Assembly: GCF_020171925.1 (NCBI RefSeq)
Contig: NZ_JAIVAR010000001.1
Location: 124,001 to 188,000 of the forward strand
Length of the DNA: 64,000 nucleotides
Reading direction: 5' to 3'
DNA from: Rossellomorea aquimaris
Lineage (GTDB): Bacteria > Bacillota > Bacilli > Bacillales > Bacillaceae_B
A program made the position numbers and the translations under genes. The stretch's first letter is position 1, and each line of letters opens with the position of its first letter. Below, piece by piece: positions 9,625 through 20,909 of the stretch. Under the pieces are notes generated by a model that ran no database searches, was not told the origin of the DNA, and was given only the letters and a program-made list of their open reading frames with translations.

Positions 9625-9660
9625 AACTTGGCAGAGTCCCTCTGCCAAGTTTTTTCTGTT
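9625..9660 (+). terminator. acpP terminator
   Basis: A perfect 11-bp stem with arms AACTTGGCAGA and TCTGCCAAGTT around GTCCC is followed by a T run, a textbook intrinsic terminator. The remaining 175 bp before rnc is AT-rich; a weak promoter (TTGATT 9761-9766, 17 bp, TAAACT) may drive rnc. Confidence 0.92.
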
Positions 9661-9835
9661 TTTATCAAGCGCGTTTTATATGAATCGTCTAGAACGTTAA
9701 AAGTAGAAATCAACTGCGGCATCCAAGCAGGCAATTCATGTTTTAGAATTAAATAAACTTTTGATTATTTGTACCATTTATCATAAACTTGATTAGTGTA
9801 TATTCGAGAACCTAAAGAGCAAGGTGGAGTGCTTT

Positions 9836-10582
9836 ATGCGAAAGCATAGTAGAAACAAAGGAATGTTAAAACAAAAAAATGATTTGAAATTCAAGAAATT
9901 CCAAGAAGAACTAGGATTGAAATTCCAAGACGAAAAGCTTCTTAAACAAGCTTTCACTCATTCATCCTATGTGAATGAGCATCGAAAAAAACCATACGAA
10001 GACAACGAACGTCTCGAATTCCTTGGAGACGCAGTATTGGAACTGACCGTTTCACAATTCTTATTCAAGAAATATCCGATGATGAGCGAAGGGGAACTGA
10101 CTAAGCTGAGAGCTGCCATTGTATGTGAGCCTTCACTGGTCAAATTCTCTAAAGAAATGAACTTTGGGGAATTGATCCTCCTTGGCAAGGGAGAAGAGAT
10201 GACGGGGGGAAGGGAAAGACCCGCTCTCTTGGCAGATGTCTTCGAAGCATTCATCGGAGCGGTCTATCTCGACATGGGTCTGGATGCCGTGGTCAGTGTT
10301 CTTGAAAAAGTTGTCTATCCTAAAATAAATATCGGTGCTTTTTCTCATGTGATGGATTATAAAAGTCAATTGCAGGAGTTCGTCCAAAGGGGGAACGCAG
10401 GCATGATTGAATACGGAATCCTAGAAGAAAGTGGGCCAGCACACAATCGCCAGTTCATCTCGCGTGTTTGTTTGAATGATGAAGAACTTGGTATCGGGAA
10501 AGGTCGCTCGAAAAAAGAAGCGGAGCAGCAGGCTGCCCAGAAAGCACTTGAAAAGTTAAAACAAACGTTAGATGTGAAATAG
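9836..10582 (+). CDS. rnc: Ribonuclease III
   Basis: RNase III cleaves double-stranded RNA in rRNA and SRP RNA processing and in antisense-mediated decay. The catalytic signature [13 protein letters not shown] spans about residues 58-70, with the second acidic pair in [13 protein letters not shown]-terminal double-stranded RNA-binding domain is seen ([17 protein letters not shown]). The ATG at 9836 fits AAGGTGGAG at 9821; an upstream in-frame GTG (9824) lies inside that site. The length is 248 aa. It heads the rnc-smc-ftsY operon. Confidence 0.96.
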   Translation: MRKHSRNKGMLKQKNDLKFKKFQEELGLKFQDEKLLKQAFTHSSYVNEHRKKPYEDNERLEFLGDAVLELTVSQFLFKKYPMMSEGELTKLRAAIVCEPSLVKFSKEMNFGELILLGKGEEMTGGRERPALLADVFEAFIGAVYLDMGLDAVVSVLEKVVYPKINIGAFSHVMDYKSQLQEFVQRGNAGMIEYGILEESGPAHNRQFISRVCLNDEELGIGKGRSKKEAEQQAAQKALEKLKQTLDVK

Positions 10583-10593
10583 GGGGAAAGAAG

Positions 10594-13500
10594 ATGTTCC
10601 TCAAACAATTGGAAGTAATGGGGTTTAAGTCTTTTGCAGAAAGAATTTCAGTAGAATTCGTACCAGGTGTCACGGCAGTGGTGGGACCGAACGGCAGTGG
10701 AAAGAGCAATATCATCGATGCCATCCGGTGGGTTTTGGGGGAGCAGTCCGCCAAAAGTCTCCGTGGCTCGAAAATGGAAGATGTCATCTTCGCAGGAAGC
10801 GACTCCAGGAAGGCGCTGAATATAGCCGAAGTCACGCTTGTTTTAGACAATGAAGATGGAGCACTGCCGATTGAATATAGTGAAGTAAGTGTAACAAGAA
10901 GAGTATATCGTTCTGGAGACAGCGAGTATCTATTGAATAAGCAACCGTGTAGGTTGAAAGATATTATCGAACTGTTCATGGATTCAGGTCTCGGGAAAGA
11001 GGCTTTCTCTATCATAAGTCAGGGGAAAGTCGAAGAAATACTGAATAGTAAACCCGAAGAAAGAAGAACGATATTTGAAGAAGCGGCCGGGGTATTGAAA
11101 TATAAATCAAGAAAAAAGAAAGCCGAGTCCAAATTGTTTGAGACTCAGGAAAACCTGAATCGTGTAAACGATATCCTGCATGAATTAGAAGGTCAGGTTG
11201 AGCCACTGAAGATCCAGGCGTCGATGGCGCGTGATTACCTTGAGAAGAAAGACGAGCTTGAGAAATTCGAAGTGGCTCTTACCGTCCATGACATTGAAGA
11301 CCTACATAAGCAATGGGAAAGGTTGAGTGTCGACTTTGAGAAGCATGGGAATGAAGAACTTGCTCTTTCTTCTCATATCCAGACGAAAGAAGCTGCACTC
11401 GCACAGACGCGGGATAGGATAGCCGCACTTGATGAATCCGTGAATGATCTTCAGGGGATATTGCTTTCTACAAGCGAGGAGCTCGAGAAGCTCGAAGGGA
11501 GAAAGCAAGTCCTTATTGAACGCAAGAAGAACTCTTCTACGAATGAATCACAATTGAAGCAGTCAATCGCTGAAACAGAGCAAAGGTTGGTCCAATTGTC
11601 CGCGGAAAGAAGCAGCCTTCAAGAGGAATTCAATGAAATCGAGACAGAGGTCACAAGCCTCAAACAGGAATTATCCGACAAACAGAGGCAACTGACTCAC
11701 TACAGCGAAAACATTGAAGAAATCATTGAATCGTACAAAAGTGATTACATTGAGAAGCTTAATCAGCAGGCATCGGCTAAGAATGAAATTCAATACCTTC
11801 AACAGCAGCTTGAACAGCAATCCAACAGAAGTGGAAGATTGGAAGCAGAGAATGAAAAATATGTCATTCAACGGGAAGAACTTCACAGTCAACATAGTGA
11901 ACTTTCAAGGGAATTACAACAGCAAAAAGAAAAGATAGAAGAACATATTCACTTATTCAGAGAAGAACAAAAGAAACTCGAATCAGCAAGGTTGAAGTAT
12001 GAGAAACAAGAAAAAACCCTCTATCAGGCTTTTCAATACCTTCAGCAGGCTAAGTCCAGAAAGGAATTGCTTGAAGAAATGGAGGATGACTATTCCGGTT
12101 TCTTCCAGGGTGTAAAAGAAGTACTGAAAGCACGTGATGGTGTCTTGACTGGGATTGAAGGGGCAGTGGCAGAGCTGATCGGGGTGCCAAAGCAATATGA
12201 AACCGCAATGGAAACAGCACTCGCAGCTTCCATGCAGCATATTGTCACGGCAACCGAAGAAGACGGTCGTAAAGCAATCGGGTATTTGAAGAGAAATCAA
12301 TATGGACGTGCCACGTTCCTGCCAATGGATGTTATGAAAGGGAAAGTCATCTCAGAAAGCCAATTGAATATGCTGAAGGGGCATCCATCATTCATAGGCG
12401 TCGGATCGGAACTCATCAACTATGACCCGCGTTATGACAAAATCATGTCCAATCTGCTAGGGAATGTCCTCATCACGAAGGATTTGAAAGGCGCAGGTGA
12501 AATTGCCAAACTGATCCAATATCGATATCGTCTTGTCACGCTTGAGGGGGATGTTGTCAACCCTGGTGGTTCCATGAGTGGGGGGACCACGAAGCAGAAG
12601 AAGAATTCACTTCTTTCGAGAAAAGGTGAGCTCGAAGAAATGAAAGAAAAGCTTTCAGACATGGAAAGCAAAACCGAACAGTTGCAGGTACAGGTGAAAT
12701 CCCTAAAGGAAGAAACCACTTTCAGGGAGAAGAAATTGGAGGAAATGAGAGTGGCCGGAGAGCGTCAGCGCTTAAAGGAACAGGAACTCTTATCCCAGTT
12801 GAGGGAAAATGAACTCTCTCAGCAAAATCTCGATGAAAGACTTTCCCTTTATGATCTTGAAAAGAAAGACTATACATCGATAAAAGAAAAGCATGATTCC
12901 AGAACAGAAGAATTGAATAAGCTTTTAGCAGCAATCGGGGATGAAGTGGAGGAGCTTCATGTAAAGATTGAAGAACTGACCGCTCAAAAGAACTCAGAGA
13001 GAACCTCTAAAGAAGCTCTGTCAGATGAAATAAGCGACATGAAAGCACGTTTGGCAGCAAGAAATGAACAGCTCGTAAATTCAAGGAAACAATTGGAACG
13101 TGTCAATGAAACCGTTGTGGAAACCGACAAAAGGCTGAAGACCCTTAGAGAAGATCTAGAGTGGCTGCAGACCGAAATGAAAGATAATTTCTCCGGGGAG
13201 AAACAACTTGTAGAAGAAGCAGATCGATGTGCCGTCCAGAAGTCAGAGACGACGGAATTAATCTCTGTTAGACGCGAAGAAAGATCGAAGCTTCAACAAT
13301 CCATCGAGGAAGAAGAGCTGGAGTTAAAAGAAATCAAGCGCCAACATAAGGGGCTTGTGAATGCCCTGAAAGACGAAGAAGTGAAGATCAATCGTTTGGA
13401 CGTTGAACTCGAAAACCGTCTCGATCATTTGAGAGAGGAATACATGCTTTCGTTTGAGGCTGCCAAGGAAGACTATCCCCTGACCATAGAAGTTGACGAA

Positions 13501-14163
13501 GCGCGCAAAAAAGTGAAACTTGTCAAGTTGGCTCTTGAAGAACTCGGAACAGTAAATATAGGGGCCATCGATGAGTATGATCGTGTGAAGGAACGATATG
13601 AGTTCTTGCTGGAACAGAAGGAAGATCTTACAGAAGCGAAGGATACACTCTATCAAGTCATCAATGAGATGGATACTGAGATGATCAGGCGCTTCGATCA
13701 AACATTCAGTTCCATACAAGTTGAATTCGAGGGTGTCTTTAAAGCGCTGTTTGGTGGCGGCCGTGCCGAGCTCAAACTTACGGACCCATCAGATCTTCTT
13801 CATACAGGTGTGGATATCGTCGCACAGCCTCCCGGGAAGAAGCTTCAAAACCTTGGACTGATGTCCGGCGGGGAAAGGGCGTTGACAGCGATTGCCCTCT
13901 TGTTCTCCATCCTTAAAATTCGTCCCGTACCGTTCTGTATCCTAGATGAAGTCGAAGCGGCTTTGGATGAAGCGAATGTTCAGCGATTCAGTCAATACCT
14001 GAAGAATTTCAGTGATGACACACAATTCATCGTCATCACCCATCGTAAAGGAACGATGGAGGAAGCACATGTACTATATGGGGTTACGATGCAGGAATCG
14101 GGTGTGTCCAAGCTTGTATCTGTAAGACTCCAAGAAACAAACGAATTACTTGAAACTAATTAG
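10594..14163 (+). CDS. smc: Chromosome segregation ATPase SMC
   Basis: SMC is the core of the SMC-ScpA-ScpB condensin that organises and segregates the chromosome. The Walker A motif GPNGSGKSN (31-39) is N-terminal. Two long coiled-coil arms flank a hinge at about residues 500-670. The C-terminal head carries the LMSGGERALTA signature and the Walker B CILDEVEAALD. The 1189-aa length is standard. It has a GGGGGAAAG site and is followed 15 bp later by ftsY. Confidence 0.97.
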   Translation: MFLKQLEVMGFKSFAERISVEFVPGVTAVVGPNGSGKSNIIDAIRWVLGEQSAKSLRGSKMEDVIFAGSDSRKALNIAEVTLVLDNEDGALPIEYSEVSVTRRVYRSGDSEYLLNKQPCRLKDIIELFMDSGLGKEAFSIISQGKVEEILNSKPEERRTIFEEAAGVLKYKSRKKKAESKLFETQENLNRVNDILHELEGQVEPLKIQASMARDYLEKKDELEKFEVALTVHDIEDLHKQWERLSVDFEKHGNEELALSSHIQTKEAALAQTRDRIAALDESVNDLQGILLSTSEELEKLEGRKQVLIERKKNSSTNESQLKQSIAETEQRLVQLSAERSSLQEEFNEIETEVTSLKQELSDKQRQLTHYSENIEEIIESYKSDYIEKLNQQASAKNEIQYLQQQLEQQSNRSGRLEAENEKYVIQREELHSQHSELSRELQQQKEKIEEHIHLFREEQKKLESARLKYEKQEKTLYQAFQYLQQAKSRKELLEEMEDDYSGFFQGVKEVLKARDGVLTGIEGAVAELIGVPKQYETAMETALAASMQHIVTATEEDGRKAIGYLKRNQYGRATFLPMDVMKGKVISESQLNMLKGHPSFIGVGSELINYDPRYDKIMSNLLGNVLITKDLKGAGEIAKLIQYRYRLVTLEGDVVNPGGSMSGGTTKQKKNSLLSRKGELEEMKEKLSDMESKTEQLQVQVKSLKEETTFREKKLEEMRVAGERQRLKEQELLSQLRENELSQQNLDERLSLYDLEKKDYTSIKEKHDSRTEELNKLLAAIGDEVEELHVKIEELTAQKNSERTSKEALSDEISDMKARLAARNEQLVNSRKQLERVNETVVETDKRLKTLREDLEWLQTEMKDNFSGEKQLVEEADRCAVQKSETTELISVRREERSKLQQSIEEEELELKEIKRQHKGLVNALKDEEVKINRLDVELENRLDHLREEYMLSFEAAKEDYPLTIEVDEARKKVKLVKLALEELGTVNIGAIDEYDRVKERYEFLLEQKEDLTEAKDTLYQVINEMDTEMIRRFDQTFSSIQVEFEGVFKALFGGGRAELKLTDPSDLLHTGVDIVAQPPGKKLQNLGLMSGGERALTAIALLFSILKIRPVPFCILDEVEAALDEANVQRFSQYLKNFSDDTQFIVITHRKGTMEEAHVLYGVTMQESGVSKLVSVRLQETNELLETN

Positions 14164-14178
14164 GCGAGGTGTTTAAGG

Positions 14179-15168
14179 ATGAGTTTTTTCAAAAAACTTA
14201 AAGATAAATTCACTCAATCCAGTGACAATGTGACAGAGAAGTTTAAGGACGGGTTAAGTAAAACCCGTAACAACTTCACGTCAAAAGTCAACGATCTTGT
14301 TGCGCGCTATCGAAAAGTGGATGAAGACTTCTTTGAAGAGCTTGAAGAAATCCTGATCGGCGCGGACGTCGGATTCGATACAGTGATGGAGCTTGTCGAT
14401 GAACTGAAAATGGAAGTGAAGCGAAGGAATATCCAGGATACACAAGAAATCCAGCCGGTCATTTCAGAAAAGCTGGTTGAAATTTATCAAGGGGACCACG
14501 ATGATGACAGTTCACTCAATATTCAGGAGAATGAACTGACCGTAATTCTGTTTGTCGGAGTCAACGGTGTGGGGAAGACCACCACCATTGGTAAAATGGC
14601 GCATATGTTCAAGGAAGAAGGAAAGAATGTAGTACTTGCTGCTGGCGATACGTTCCGTGCAGGTGCAATCGAACAATTGGAAGTGTGGGGAGAAAGAGTC
14701 GGTGTTTCCGTCATCAAACAGGCTGCCGGTAGCGACCCTGCAGCAGTCATGTTCGATGCCGTTCAGTCGGCCAAAGCGAAAAAAGCGGATATCTTGATCT
14801 GCGATACAGCTGGACGCTTGCAAAATAAAGTGAACCTGATGAAAGAATTGGAAAAAGTGAAGCGTGTCATTGAAAGGGAGATACCGGGAGCACCCCATGA
14901 AGTCCTGCTCGTACTGGATGCGACGACCGGTCAAAATGCGATGGTACAGGCAAAGACATTCAAGGAAGCGACTGATGTATCAGGCATCGTACTGACGAAG
15001 CTTGACGGGACTGCCAAAGGTGGGATCGTCCTTGCCATCCGTAACGAACTGAACGTACCAGTCAAATACGTTGGCCTCGGAGAGAAGATGGACGACCTCC
15101 AACCTTTCGATGCAGAGAAATATGTATATGGACTATTCTCGAATTTGGTAGATCAAGAAGAAGGTTAA
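14179..15168 (+). CDS. ftsY: Signal recognition particle receptor FtsY
   Basis: FtsY is the SRP receptor GTPase at the membrane that docks Ffh-ribosome complexes for co-translational insertion. A short charged N-terminal region leads into a helical N domain and then the G domain with P-loop GVNGVGKTT (127-135), DTAGR and TKLDG motifs. The length is 329 aa. It shares an operon with smc, and its partner Ffh is encoded 0.6 kb downstream from a separate promoter. Confidence 0.97.
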   Translation: MSFFKKLKDKFTQSSDNVTEKFKDGLSKTRNNFTSKVNDLVARYRKVDEDFFEELEEILIGADVGFDTVMELVDELKMEVKRRNIQDTQEIQPVISEKLVEIYQGDHDDDSSLNIQENELTVILFVGVNGVGKTTTIGKMAHMFKEEGKNVVLAAGDTFRAGAIEQLEVWGERVGVSVIKQAAGSDPAAVMFDAVQSAKAKKADILICDTAGRLQNKVNLMKELEKVKRVIEREIPGAPHEVLLVLDATTGQNAMVQAKTFKEATDVSGIVLTKLDGTAKGGIVLAIRNELNVPVKYVGLGEKMDDLQPFDAEKYVYGLFSNLVDQEEG

Positions 15169-15170
15169 TA

Positions 15171-15292
15171 AAAGCTCTGTTTAAGAATATTGTTGATTCA
15201 AACCGATTTTCAGCTACGAGGGTCTCGCTTGTTACCCGCGGAAAGCGAAGTCTTGCACGAATCGGGCGACGGTGTTCATCAGGGCTAAACAA
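15171..15292. repeat. Decayed dispersed intergenic repeat, copy 1
   Basis: This non-coding stretch after ftsY shares an exact 27-bp run (15233-15259) with positions 62825-62851, and a similar GCGGTG-type tail. Its opening (GTTGATTCAAA) and the CCGCGGAAAGCGAAGT core resemble, from memory, a repeat family common between genes of Bacillus chromosomes. Compared with the second copy it lacks the complementary CGCTTTCC arm, so it looks internally deleted. Confidence 0.6.
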
Positions 15293-15296
15293 GAAG

Positions 15297-15326
15297 AAAA
15301 GCAGCTTCGTTGGCTGCTTTTTCTTT
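15297..15326 (+). terminator. smc-ftsY operon terminator
   Basis: AAAAGCAGC (15297-15305) pairs with GCTGCTTTT (15313-15321), followed by further Ts. It lies just downstream of the dispersed repeat and upstream of the ylxM promoter. Confidence 0.88.
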
Positions 15327-15369
15327 ATCGTCATGAACATAAATAAAATGAAAAAATAGTCATGAAACC

Positions 15370-15398
15370 TTGACAAATACGCGTAGAATCTGTATTCT
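15370..15398 (+). promoter_or_regulatory. ylxM-ffh sigma-A promoter
   Basis: A perfect TTGACA (15370-15375), a 17-bp spacer and TATTCT (15393-15398) lie 40 bp upstream of the ylxM start. It separates the SRP genes from the ftsY transcript. Confidence 0.85.
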
Positions 15399-15437
15399 TC
15401 ATATGTAAAGGTTTTTCACTTAACAAGGAGGGATATC

Positions 15438-15770
15438 GTGCTAGAGAAAACAACGAGAATGAATTATCTCTACGACTTTTATCAATCTTTGTTGACACCA
15501 AAACAACGAAGTTATATGTCCCTCTATTATCTCGATGATTTCTCACTTGGTGAAATTGCCGAAGAGTACAACGTATCGAGACAAGCTGTATACGATAATA
15601 TCAAACGTACAGAGTCCATGCTTGAGGAGTACGAAGAGAAACTTTTATTATTTAAGAAATTTCAAGATAAGAACGAGATTCTTGCTCAACTCAGAAACAG
15701 TCTCGAAGGTTCATCAATCGATTCTTCATTCTGTCTGAAACTCATTGATGATCTTGAAATATTGGATTAG
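15438..15770 (+). CDS. ylxM: YlxM/p13-like DNA-binding protein
   Basis: A 110-aa protein with a sigma-region-4-like helix-turn-helix ([21 protein letters not shown], about residues 34-54). In streptococci YlxM interacts with the SRP; a direct role in SRP assembly or ffh expression is plausible but not settled. It has a GTG start after AAGGAGGG. It sits 12 bp upstream of ffh, the conserved arrangement across Firmicutes. Confidence 0.93.
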   Translation: MLEKTTRMNYLYDFYQSLLTPKQRSYMSLYYLDDFSLGEIAEEYNVSRQAVYDNIKRTESMLEEYEEKLLLFKKFQDKNEILAQLRNSLEGSSIDSSFCLKLIDDLEILD

Positions 15771-15782
15771 GAGGCGGCATGA

Positions 15783-17517
<1,735 letters not shown>

Positions 17518-17529
17518 TCGATTCGATCG

Positions 17530-17763
17530 ATGAAAGATCTTATTCTAACGATTGTGAAACCCTTGGTTGACCATCCAGAAGATGTTCACCTCGACATCGA
17601 GGAAGGGACGAACGGAACAACGTATAAGTTATCCGTTCATCCCGAGGACATGGGAAAGGTGATCGGGAAGCAAGGGAGAGTAGCTAAATCGATTCGAACT
17701 GTGGTATACGCTGCAGCAGGATCTTCACAACAAAAGAAAATTTTCTTGGAGATTGTCGAGTAG
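17530..17763 (+). CDS. khpA: KH-domain RNA-binding protein KhpA (YlqC)
   Basis: This 77-aa protein is a single KH domain with the GKQG loop (GKVIGKQGR, about residues 47-55). KhpA pairs with KhpB in streptococci to bind RNAs linked to cell elongation and division; a similar role here is inferred. It starts 12 bp after rpsP with no strong ribosome binding site, suggesting coupling to rpsP translation. A terminator-like hairpin follows. Confidence 0.93.
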   Translation: MKDLILTIVKPLVDHPEDVHLDIEEGTNGTTYKLSVHPEDMGKVIGKQGRVAKSIRTVVYAAAGSSQQKKIFLEIVE

Positions 17764-17803
17764 AAGCGGATTATAACCGCGATCGACCATATCTATGGGA
17801 ATA

Positions 17804-17855
17804 GGGGACTGACCCAAAAGGTTCATATAGCCTTATCAAAGTCAGTCCCCTTTTT
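17804..17855 (+). terminator. rpsP-khpA terminator, GGGGAC-type hairpin
   Basis: GGGGACTGAC (17804-17813) pairs perfectly with GTCAGTCCCC (17841-17850), followed by TTTTT. The loop contains a smaller AAGG/CCTT stem. It shares its core with the hairpins at 2153 and 30441. Confidence 0.85.
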
Positions 17856-17946
17856 CATATCCGAAACTCATTCAATCTAGGGAACTCCCTTGGGAAACAT
17901 CCTTATCAGTCATCTCTGGGGGTGAAATAAGGAGGGGGACGAAGCG

Positions 17947-18333
17947 TTGAATATCATACATACCATCACGGTCAAACAGGTTCTGACCCGGAGTACGAAA
18001 GAACTCCTTTTCAAGAGGTACGAAAACCAAAAGATTCAACTGAAGCGAGAGCATGAGCAATTGCAATTTGAATGGAAAAAGATCGAACGAGCGAAGAAAT
18101 ATCCTTCCCACAAATTAAGTCAGCATTTTCAAAAGGAAATGGACGAGAAACTTGAGAAAATTAAACTCTTGGACTTTCAATTGGAGCAGCTTGAAATCCT
18201 TCCGATCGGCAGTGAATTGAAAGAAAAGGAAGTGCAAGGTATGATAGATATCCAAGTTGGTGACAATTGGGATGAAGAGGCGTTGACAAAAACAATTGTA
18301 ATTGAAGATGGAATTGTTAAAGAAATCCGGTGA
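17947..18333 (+). CDS. ylqD: YlqD family protein, function unknown
   Basis: This 128-aa protein is equal in length to B. subtilis YlqD and resembles it throughout. It has no assigned function. The middle (about 25-80) is a charged, coiled-coil-prone helix, and the C-terminus contains the conserved GDNWDEE...[12 protein letters not shown] stretch split over 100-128. The TTG start at 17947 follows AAGGAGGGGG at 17930. It is 17 bp from rimM, so it is probably co-transcribed with rimM-trmD. Confidence 0.85.
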   Translation: MNIIHTITVKQVLTRSTKELLFKRYENQKIQLKREHEQLQFEWKKIERAKKYPSHKLSQHFQKEMDEKLEKIKLLDFQLEQLEILPIGSELKEKEVQGMIDIQVGDNWDEEALTKTIVIEDGIVKEIR

Positions 18334-18350
18334 CAGCAAGAGGTGGAAGT

Positions 18351-18869
18351 ATGGAAAAATGGTTTAATGTAGGCAAAATTGTCAATACGCATGGAGTCAA
18401 AGGGGAAGTGAAGGTTGTTTCAAGCACCGACTTTCCCAATGAACGTTATCAAAAAGGGAACGAGCTTCACCTTTTTTTGCCCAAAAAGAAAGAACCCGTT
18501 TCACTGATCATTGAATCTCACAGGACTCATAAAAATTTTGATCTTTTAACATTTGAGGGGTACCACGATATCAATCAGGTGGAGATATTTAAAGAAGGCG
18601 TCCTCAAGGTAAAGGAAGATCAATTGCAGGAACTCGAAGAAGGCGAGTACTATTATCATGAAATCGTTGGCTGCAAGGTGGTTACCTCTGACGGTGGGGA
18701 AATCGGAACCGTGAGAGAGATCCTAAGCCCCGGTGCGAATGATGTATGGGTCGTCAAGGGAGAGAGGGGCAAGGAGCATTTGATCCCTTATATCGAGGAT
18801 GTTGTAAAGGAAATCGATATTGAAAAAGGGTTGATTACCATTGATCCAATGGAAGGACTGCTTTCATGA
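18351..18869 (+). CDS. rimM: Ribosome maturation factor RimM
   Basis: RimM assists maturation of the 30S head, acting with S19 near the 16S 3' domain. The N-terminal beta-barrel begins [14 protein letters not shown] (about residues 7-20), and the C-terminal half is a PRC-barrel ([11 protein letters not shown] onward). The ATG at 18351 fits AGGTGG at 18341; an upstream in-frame ATG-less extension to 18330 is not needed. The length is 172 aa. It overlaps trmD by 4 bp. Confidence 0.95.
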   Translation: MEKWFNVGKIVNTHGVKGEVKVVSSTDFPNERYQKGNELHLFLPKKKEPVSLIIESHRTHKNFDLLTFEGYHDINQVEIFKEGVLKVKEDQLQELEEGEYYYHEIVGCKVVTSDGGEIGTVREILSPGANDVWVVKGERGKEHLIPYIEDVVKEIDIEKGLITIDPMEGLLS

Positions 18870-19600
18870 TGAAGATCGATGTTTTATCGCTGTTCCCTTC
18901 GATGTTTGAAGGTGTATTCGGAGAGTCGATCCTGAAGAAAGCCAATGAAAAGAACGCTGCCGCATATAATGTTGTCAACTTCAGGGAGTATGCTGACAAT
19001 AAACATAATCAGGTGGATGATTATCCTTACGGTGGGGGAGCCGGTATGGTGCTGAAACCTCAGCCGATCTTTGATGCGGTGGAAAGCCTAACGAAGGAAC
19101 AGGAAACAAAACCGCGTGTCATTTTGATGTGTCCCCAGGGAGAACGCTATACCCAGGCGAAGGCGGAGGAATTGGCGAAAGAAGAGCATTTGATCTTCAT
19201 CTGTGGCCACTATGAGGGCTATGATGAGAGAATCAGGGAACATATCGTGACTGATGAGATTTCAATTGGCGACTATGTGTTGACTGGTGGGGAACTTGGA
19301 GCGATGGTGGTCATCGATAGTGTAGTGAGGCTGCTTCCGGGTGTTCTCGGAAATGAAGACTCCCCTGTACTGGACTCATTTTCTTCAGGCCTATTGGAAC
19401 ACCCTCACTATACACGTCCTTCTGATTTCAGGGGAATGAAGGTACCCCATGAATTGATCTCTGGAAACCATAAGTTAATAGACGAATGGAGAGAGAAAGA
19501 GAGCTTCAGAAGGACCTTTATGAGAAGGCCGGACTTACTCGAACAGATCGAACTATCTGATAAGCAAAAACAGTGGATCGAAGAATTTAAAAAGTCCTGA
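18866..19600 (+). CDS. trmD: tRNA (guanosine(37)-N1)-methyltransferase TrmD
   Basis: TrmD is a SPOUT-class enzyme that makes m1G37 in tRNA and so prevents +1 frameshifting. The knotted-fold motifs are visible: [15 protein letters not shown] near 50-65, [10 protein letters not shown] near 113 and the [13 protein letters not shown] region near 132. The length is 244 aa. Two consecutive ATGs (18866 and 18869) overlap the rimM stop; either is possible. rplS follows from its own promoter. Confidence 0.97.
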   Translation: MMKIDVLSLFPSMFEGVFGESILKKANEKNAAAYNVVNFREYADNKHNQVDDYPYGGGAGMVLKPQPIFDAVESLTKEQETKPRVILMCPQGERYTQAKAEELAKEEHLIFICGHYEGYDERIREHIVTDEISIGDYVLTGGELGAMVVIDSVVRLLPGVLGNEDSPVLDSFSSGLLEHPHYTRPSDFRGMKVPHELISGNHKLIDEWREKESFRRTFMRRPDLLEQIELSDKQKQWIEEFKKS

Positions 19601-19607
19601 TAATCTA

Positions 19608-19636
19608 TTGCATACTCGGTTCCCGTGTGTTAATAT
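19608..19636 (+). promoter_or_regulatory. rplS sigma-A promoter
   Basis: TTGCAT (19608-19613), a 17-bp spacer and TAATAT (19631-19636) lie right after the trmD stop codon, giving rplS an independent transcript with a roughly 95-nt leader. Confidence 0.75.
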
Positions 19637-19642
19637 ATTCTT

Positions 19643-19738
19643 TGTGGCTTGAGGGGTTATCCCCTATGCTACTGATCCCGATGTTCCGCTGCAATCAATC
19701 GCTTTTGTAAGAGCATCTGTTGGAAGGAGTTGAAAAAG
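19643..19738 (+). ncRNA. Probable L19 (rplS) mRNA leader
   Basis: The 5' untranslated region between the rplS promoter and start contains an AGGGG/CCCCT hairpin (19652-19656 with 19661-19665) and a longer imperfect structure before the GGAAGGAG site. An autogenous L19 leader is known in Bacillus (Rfam L19_leader); position and size fit. I have not aligned it to the covariance model. Confidence 0.55.
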
Positions 19739-20083
19739 ATGCACAAATTAATCGAAGATATCACGAAAGAACAGCTTCGCTCTGATCTACCATCTTTCCG
19801 TCCTGGTGATACTGTACGTGTACACGTTAACATCGTTGAGGGTACTCGTGAACGTATTCAGGTATACGAAGGTGTAGTAATCAAACGCCGTGGTGGCGGA
19901 ATCAGCGAAACTTTCACTGTTCGTAAAATTTCTTACGGTGTAGGTGTTGAGCGTACATTCCCTGTACACACACCAAAAATCGCTAAATTAGAAGTTGTAC
20001 GTCGCGGTAAAGTCCGTCGTGCGAAACTTTACTACTTGCGCAACCTTCGCGGTAAAGCGGCTCGTATTAAAGAAATTCGATAA
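19739..20083 (+). CDS. rplS: 50S ribosomal protein L19
   Basis: L19 sits at the subunit interface of the 50S particle. The basic core [18 protein letters not shown] and [11 protein letters not shown] segments are typical. The ATG at 19739 is set by GGAAGGAG (19722-19729) and gives 114 aa; an in-frame TTG lies at 19730. It is transcribed from its own promoter and ends in a strong terminator. Confidence 0.97.
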   Translation: MHKLIEDITKEQLRSDLPSFRPGDTVRVHVNIVEGTRERIQVYEGVVIKRRGGGISETFTVRKISYGVGVERTFPVHTPKIAKLEVVRRGKVRRAKLYYLRNLRGKAARIKEIR

Positions 20084-20095
20084 TCAAGAATGTAC

Positions 20096-20130
20096 GAAAA
20101 GGAGCTTGGAGACAAGCTCCTTTTCTTCAT
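20096..20130 (+). terminator. rplS terminator
   Basis: A GAAAAGGAGCTTG/CAAGCTCCTTTTC stem around GAGA (20096-20125) is followed by a T-rich run, a strong intrinsic terminator. Confidence 0.92.
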
Positions 20131-20287
20131 TTTAACGCTTTTCCTTCCTTTTACGACATTCCTAAATGAGAGGCGTATTGCTAACTCTATTTGAGGTTGG
20201 GGCTAAAGGAGTAATTCTCTTCATTATAGATGAGAATTGAATGGTTTTTTAGTAGAATAGATAACAGCAGAAATAGAAAATCATTGG

Positions 20288-20839
20288 GTGGTGGATGTGT
20301 TGGCAAAAGAGAAAAACGAGTGGTGGGAGTGGATGAAAGCTTTGTTGATTGCCGTCGGTATGGCAGCAATCATCCGGTATTTCCTGTTCGCACCCATTGT
20401 GGTCGATGGATTATCAATGATGCCCACTTTACATAATGGAGATCGTATGATCGTCAGTAAGCTGGGTGAACCAGATCGGTTTGACATTGTGGTCTTCCAT
20501 GCACCCGAGCATAAAGATTATATCAAGAGGGTCATCGGATTGCCCGGCGATAAGATAGAATATAAGAATGACACGTTATATGTAAATGGAAAAGCATATA
20601 AAGAACCTTATTTAGATGAGTATAAAAATCAAGTGAGCGATGGTCCTTTAACAAAAGACTTCACACTGAAAGACATCATTGATAGAGAGACGGTGCCAGA
20701 AGGTCAGATCTTCGTCATGGGTGATAACCGTCGATTCAGTAAGGACAGCCGTCATATCGGAACGGTCCCTTTTGAAGAAGTGATCGGTGATACAAAATTC
20801 ATCTACTGGCCTGTTAAAGATATGGGTCTGGTGGAATAA
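20288..20839 (+). CDS. lepB: Type I signal peptidase
   Basis: This is a membrane-anchored serine/lysine protease that removes signal peptides from exported proteins. One N-terminal membrane segment (about residues 16-34) precedes the catalytic Ser43 in GLSMMPT and Lys80 in YIKRVIGLPGD; box E is MGDNR. It is about 183 aa with the GTG at 20288. Shorter starts at GTG 20297 or TTG 20300 are also compatible with the GGTGGTGG site, so the exact start is open. Most bacilli have several such paralogues (SipS/T-like). It sits between rplS and rbgA. Confidence 0.92.
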   Translation: MVDVLAKEKNEWWEWMKALLIAVGMAAIIRYFLFAPIVVDGLSMMPTLHNGDRMIVSKLGEPDRFDIVVFHAPEHKDYIKRVIGLPGDKIEYKNDTLYVNGKAYKEPYLDEYKNQVSDGPLTKDFTLKDIIDRETVPEGQIFVMGDNRRFSKDSRHIGTVPFEEVIGDTKFIYWPVKDMGLVE

Positions 20840-20909
20840 TAAATAGTAAAATGCTTGTCTCCAATAAGGCAAAAAATATGAGAGAAAATAGCAGTTTGGA
20901 GGTGGTCAT

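Noticed and set aside
9690..9730. Possible third fragment of the dispersed Bacillus repeat (AAATCAACTGC motif) between acpP and rnc
   Set aside because: Only a dozen bases recall the repeat's tail and there is no shared run with the copies at 15.2 and 62.8 kb.
10455..11015. Minus-strand open frame of 186 codons opposite rnc/smc
   Set aside because: It lies entirely opposite two strongly supported genes, with low-complexity Ser/Leu-rich translation typical of antisense shadow frames.
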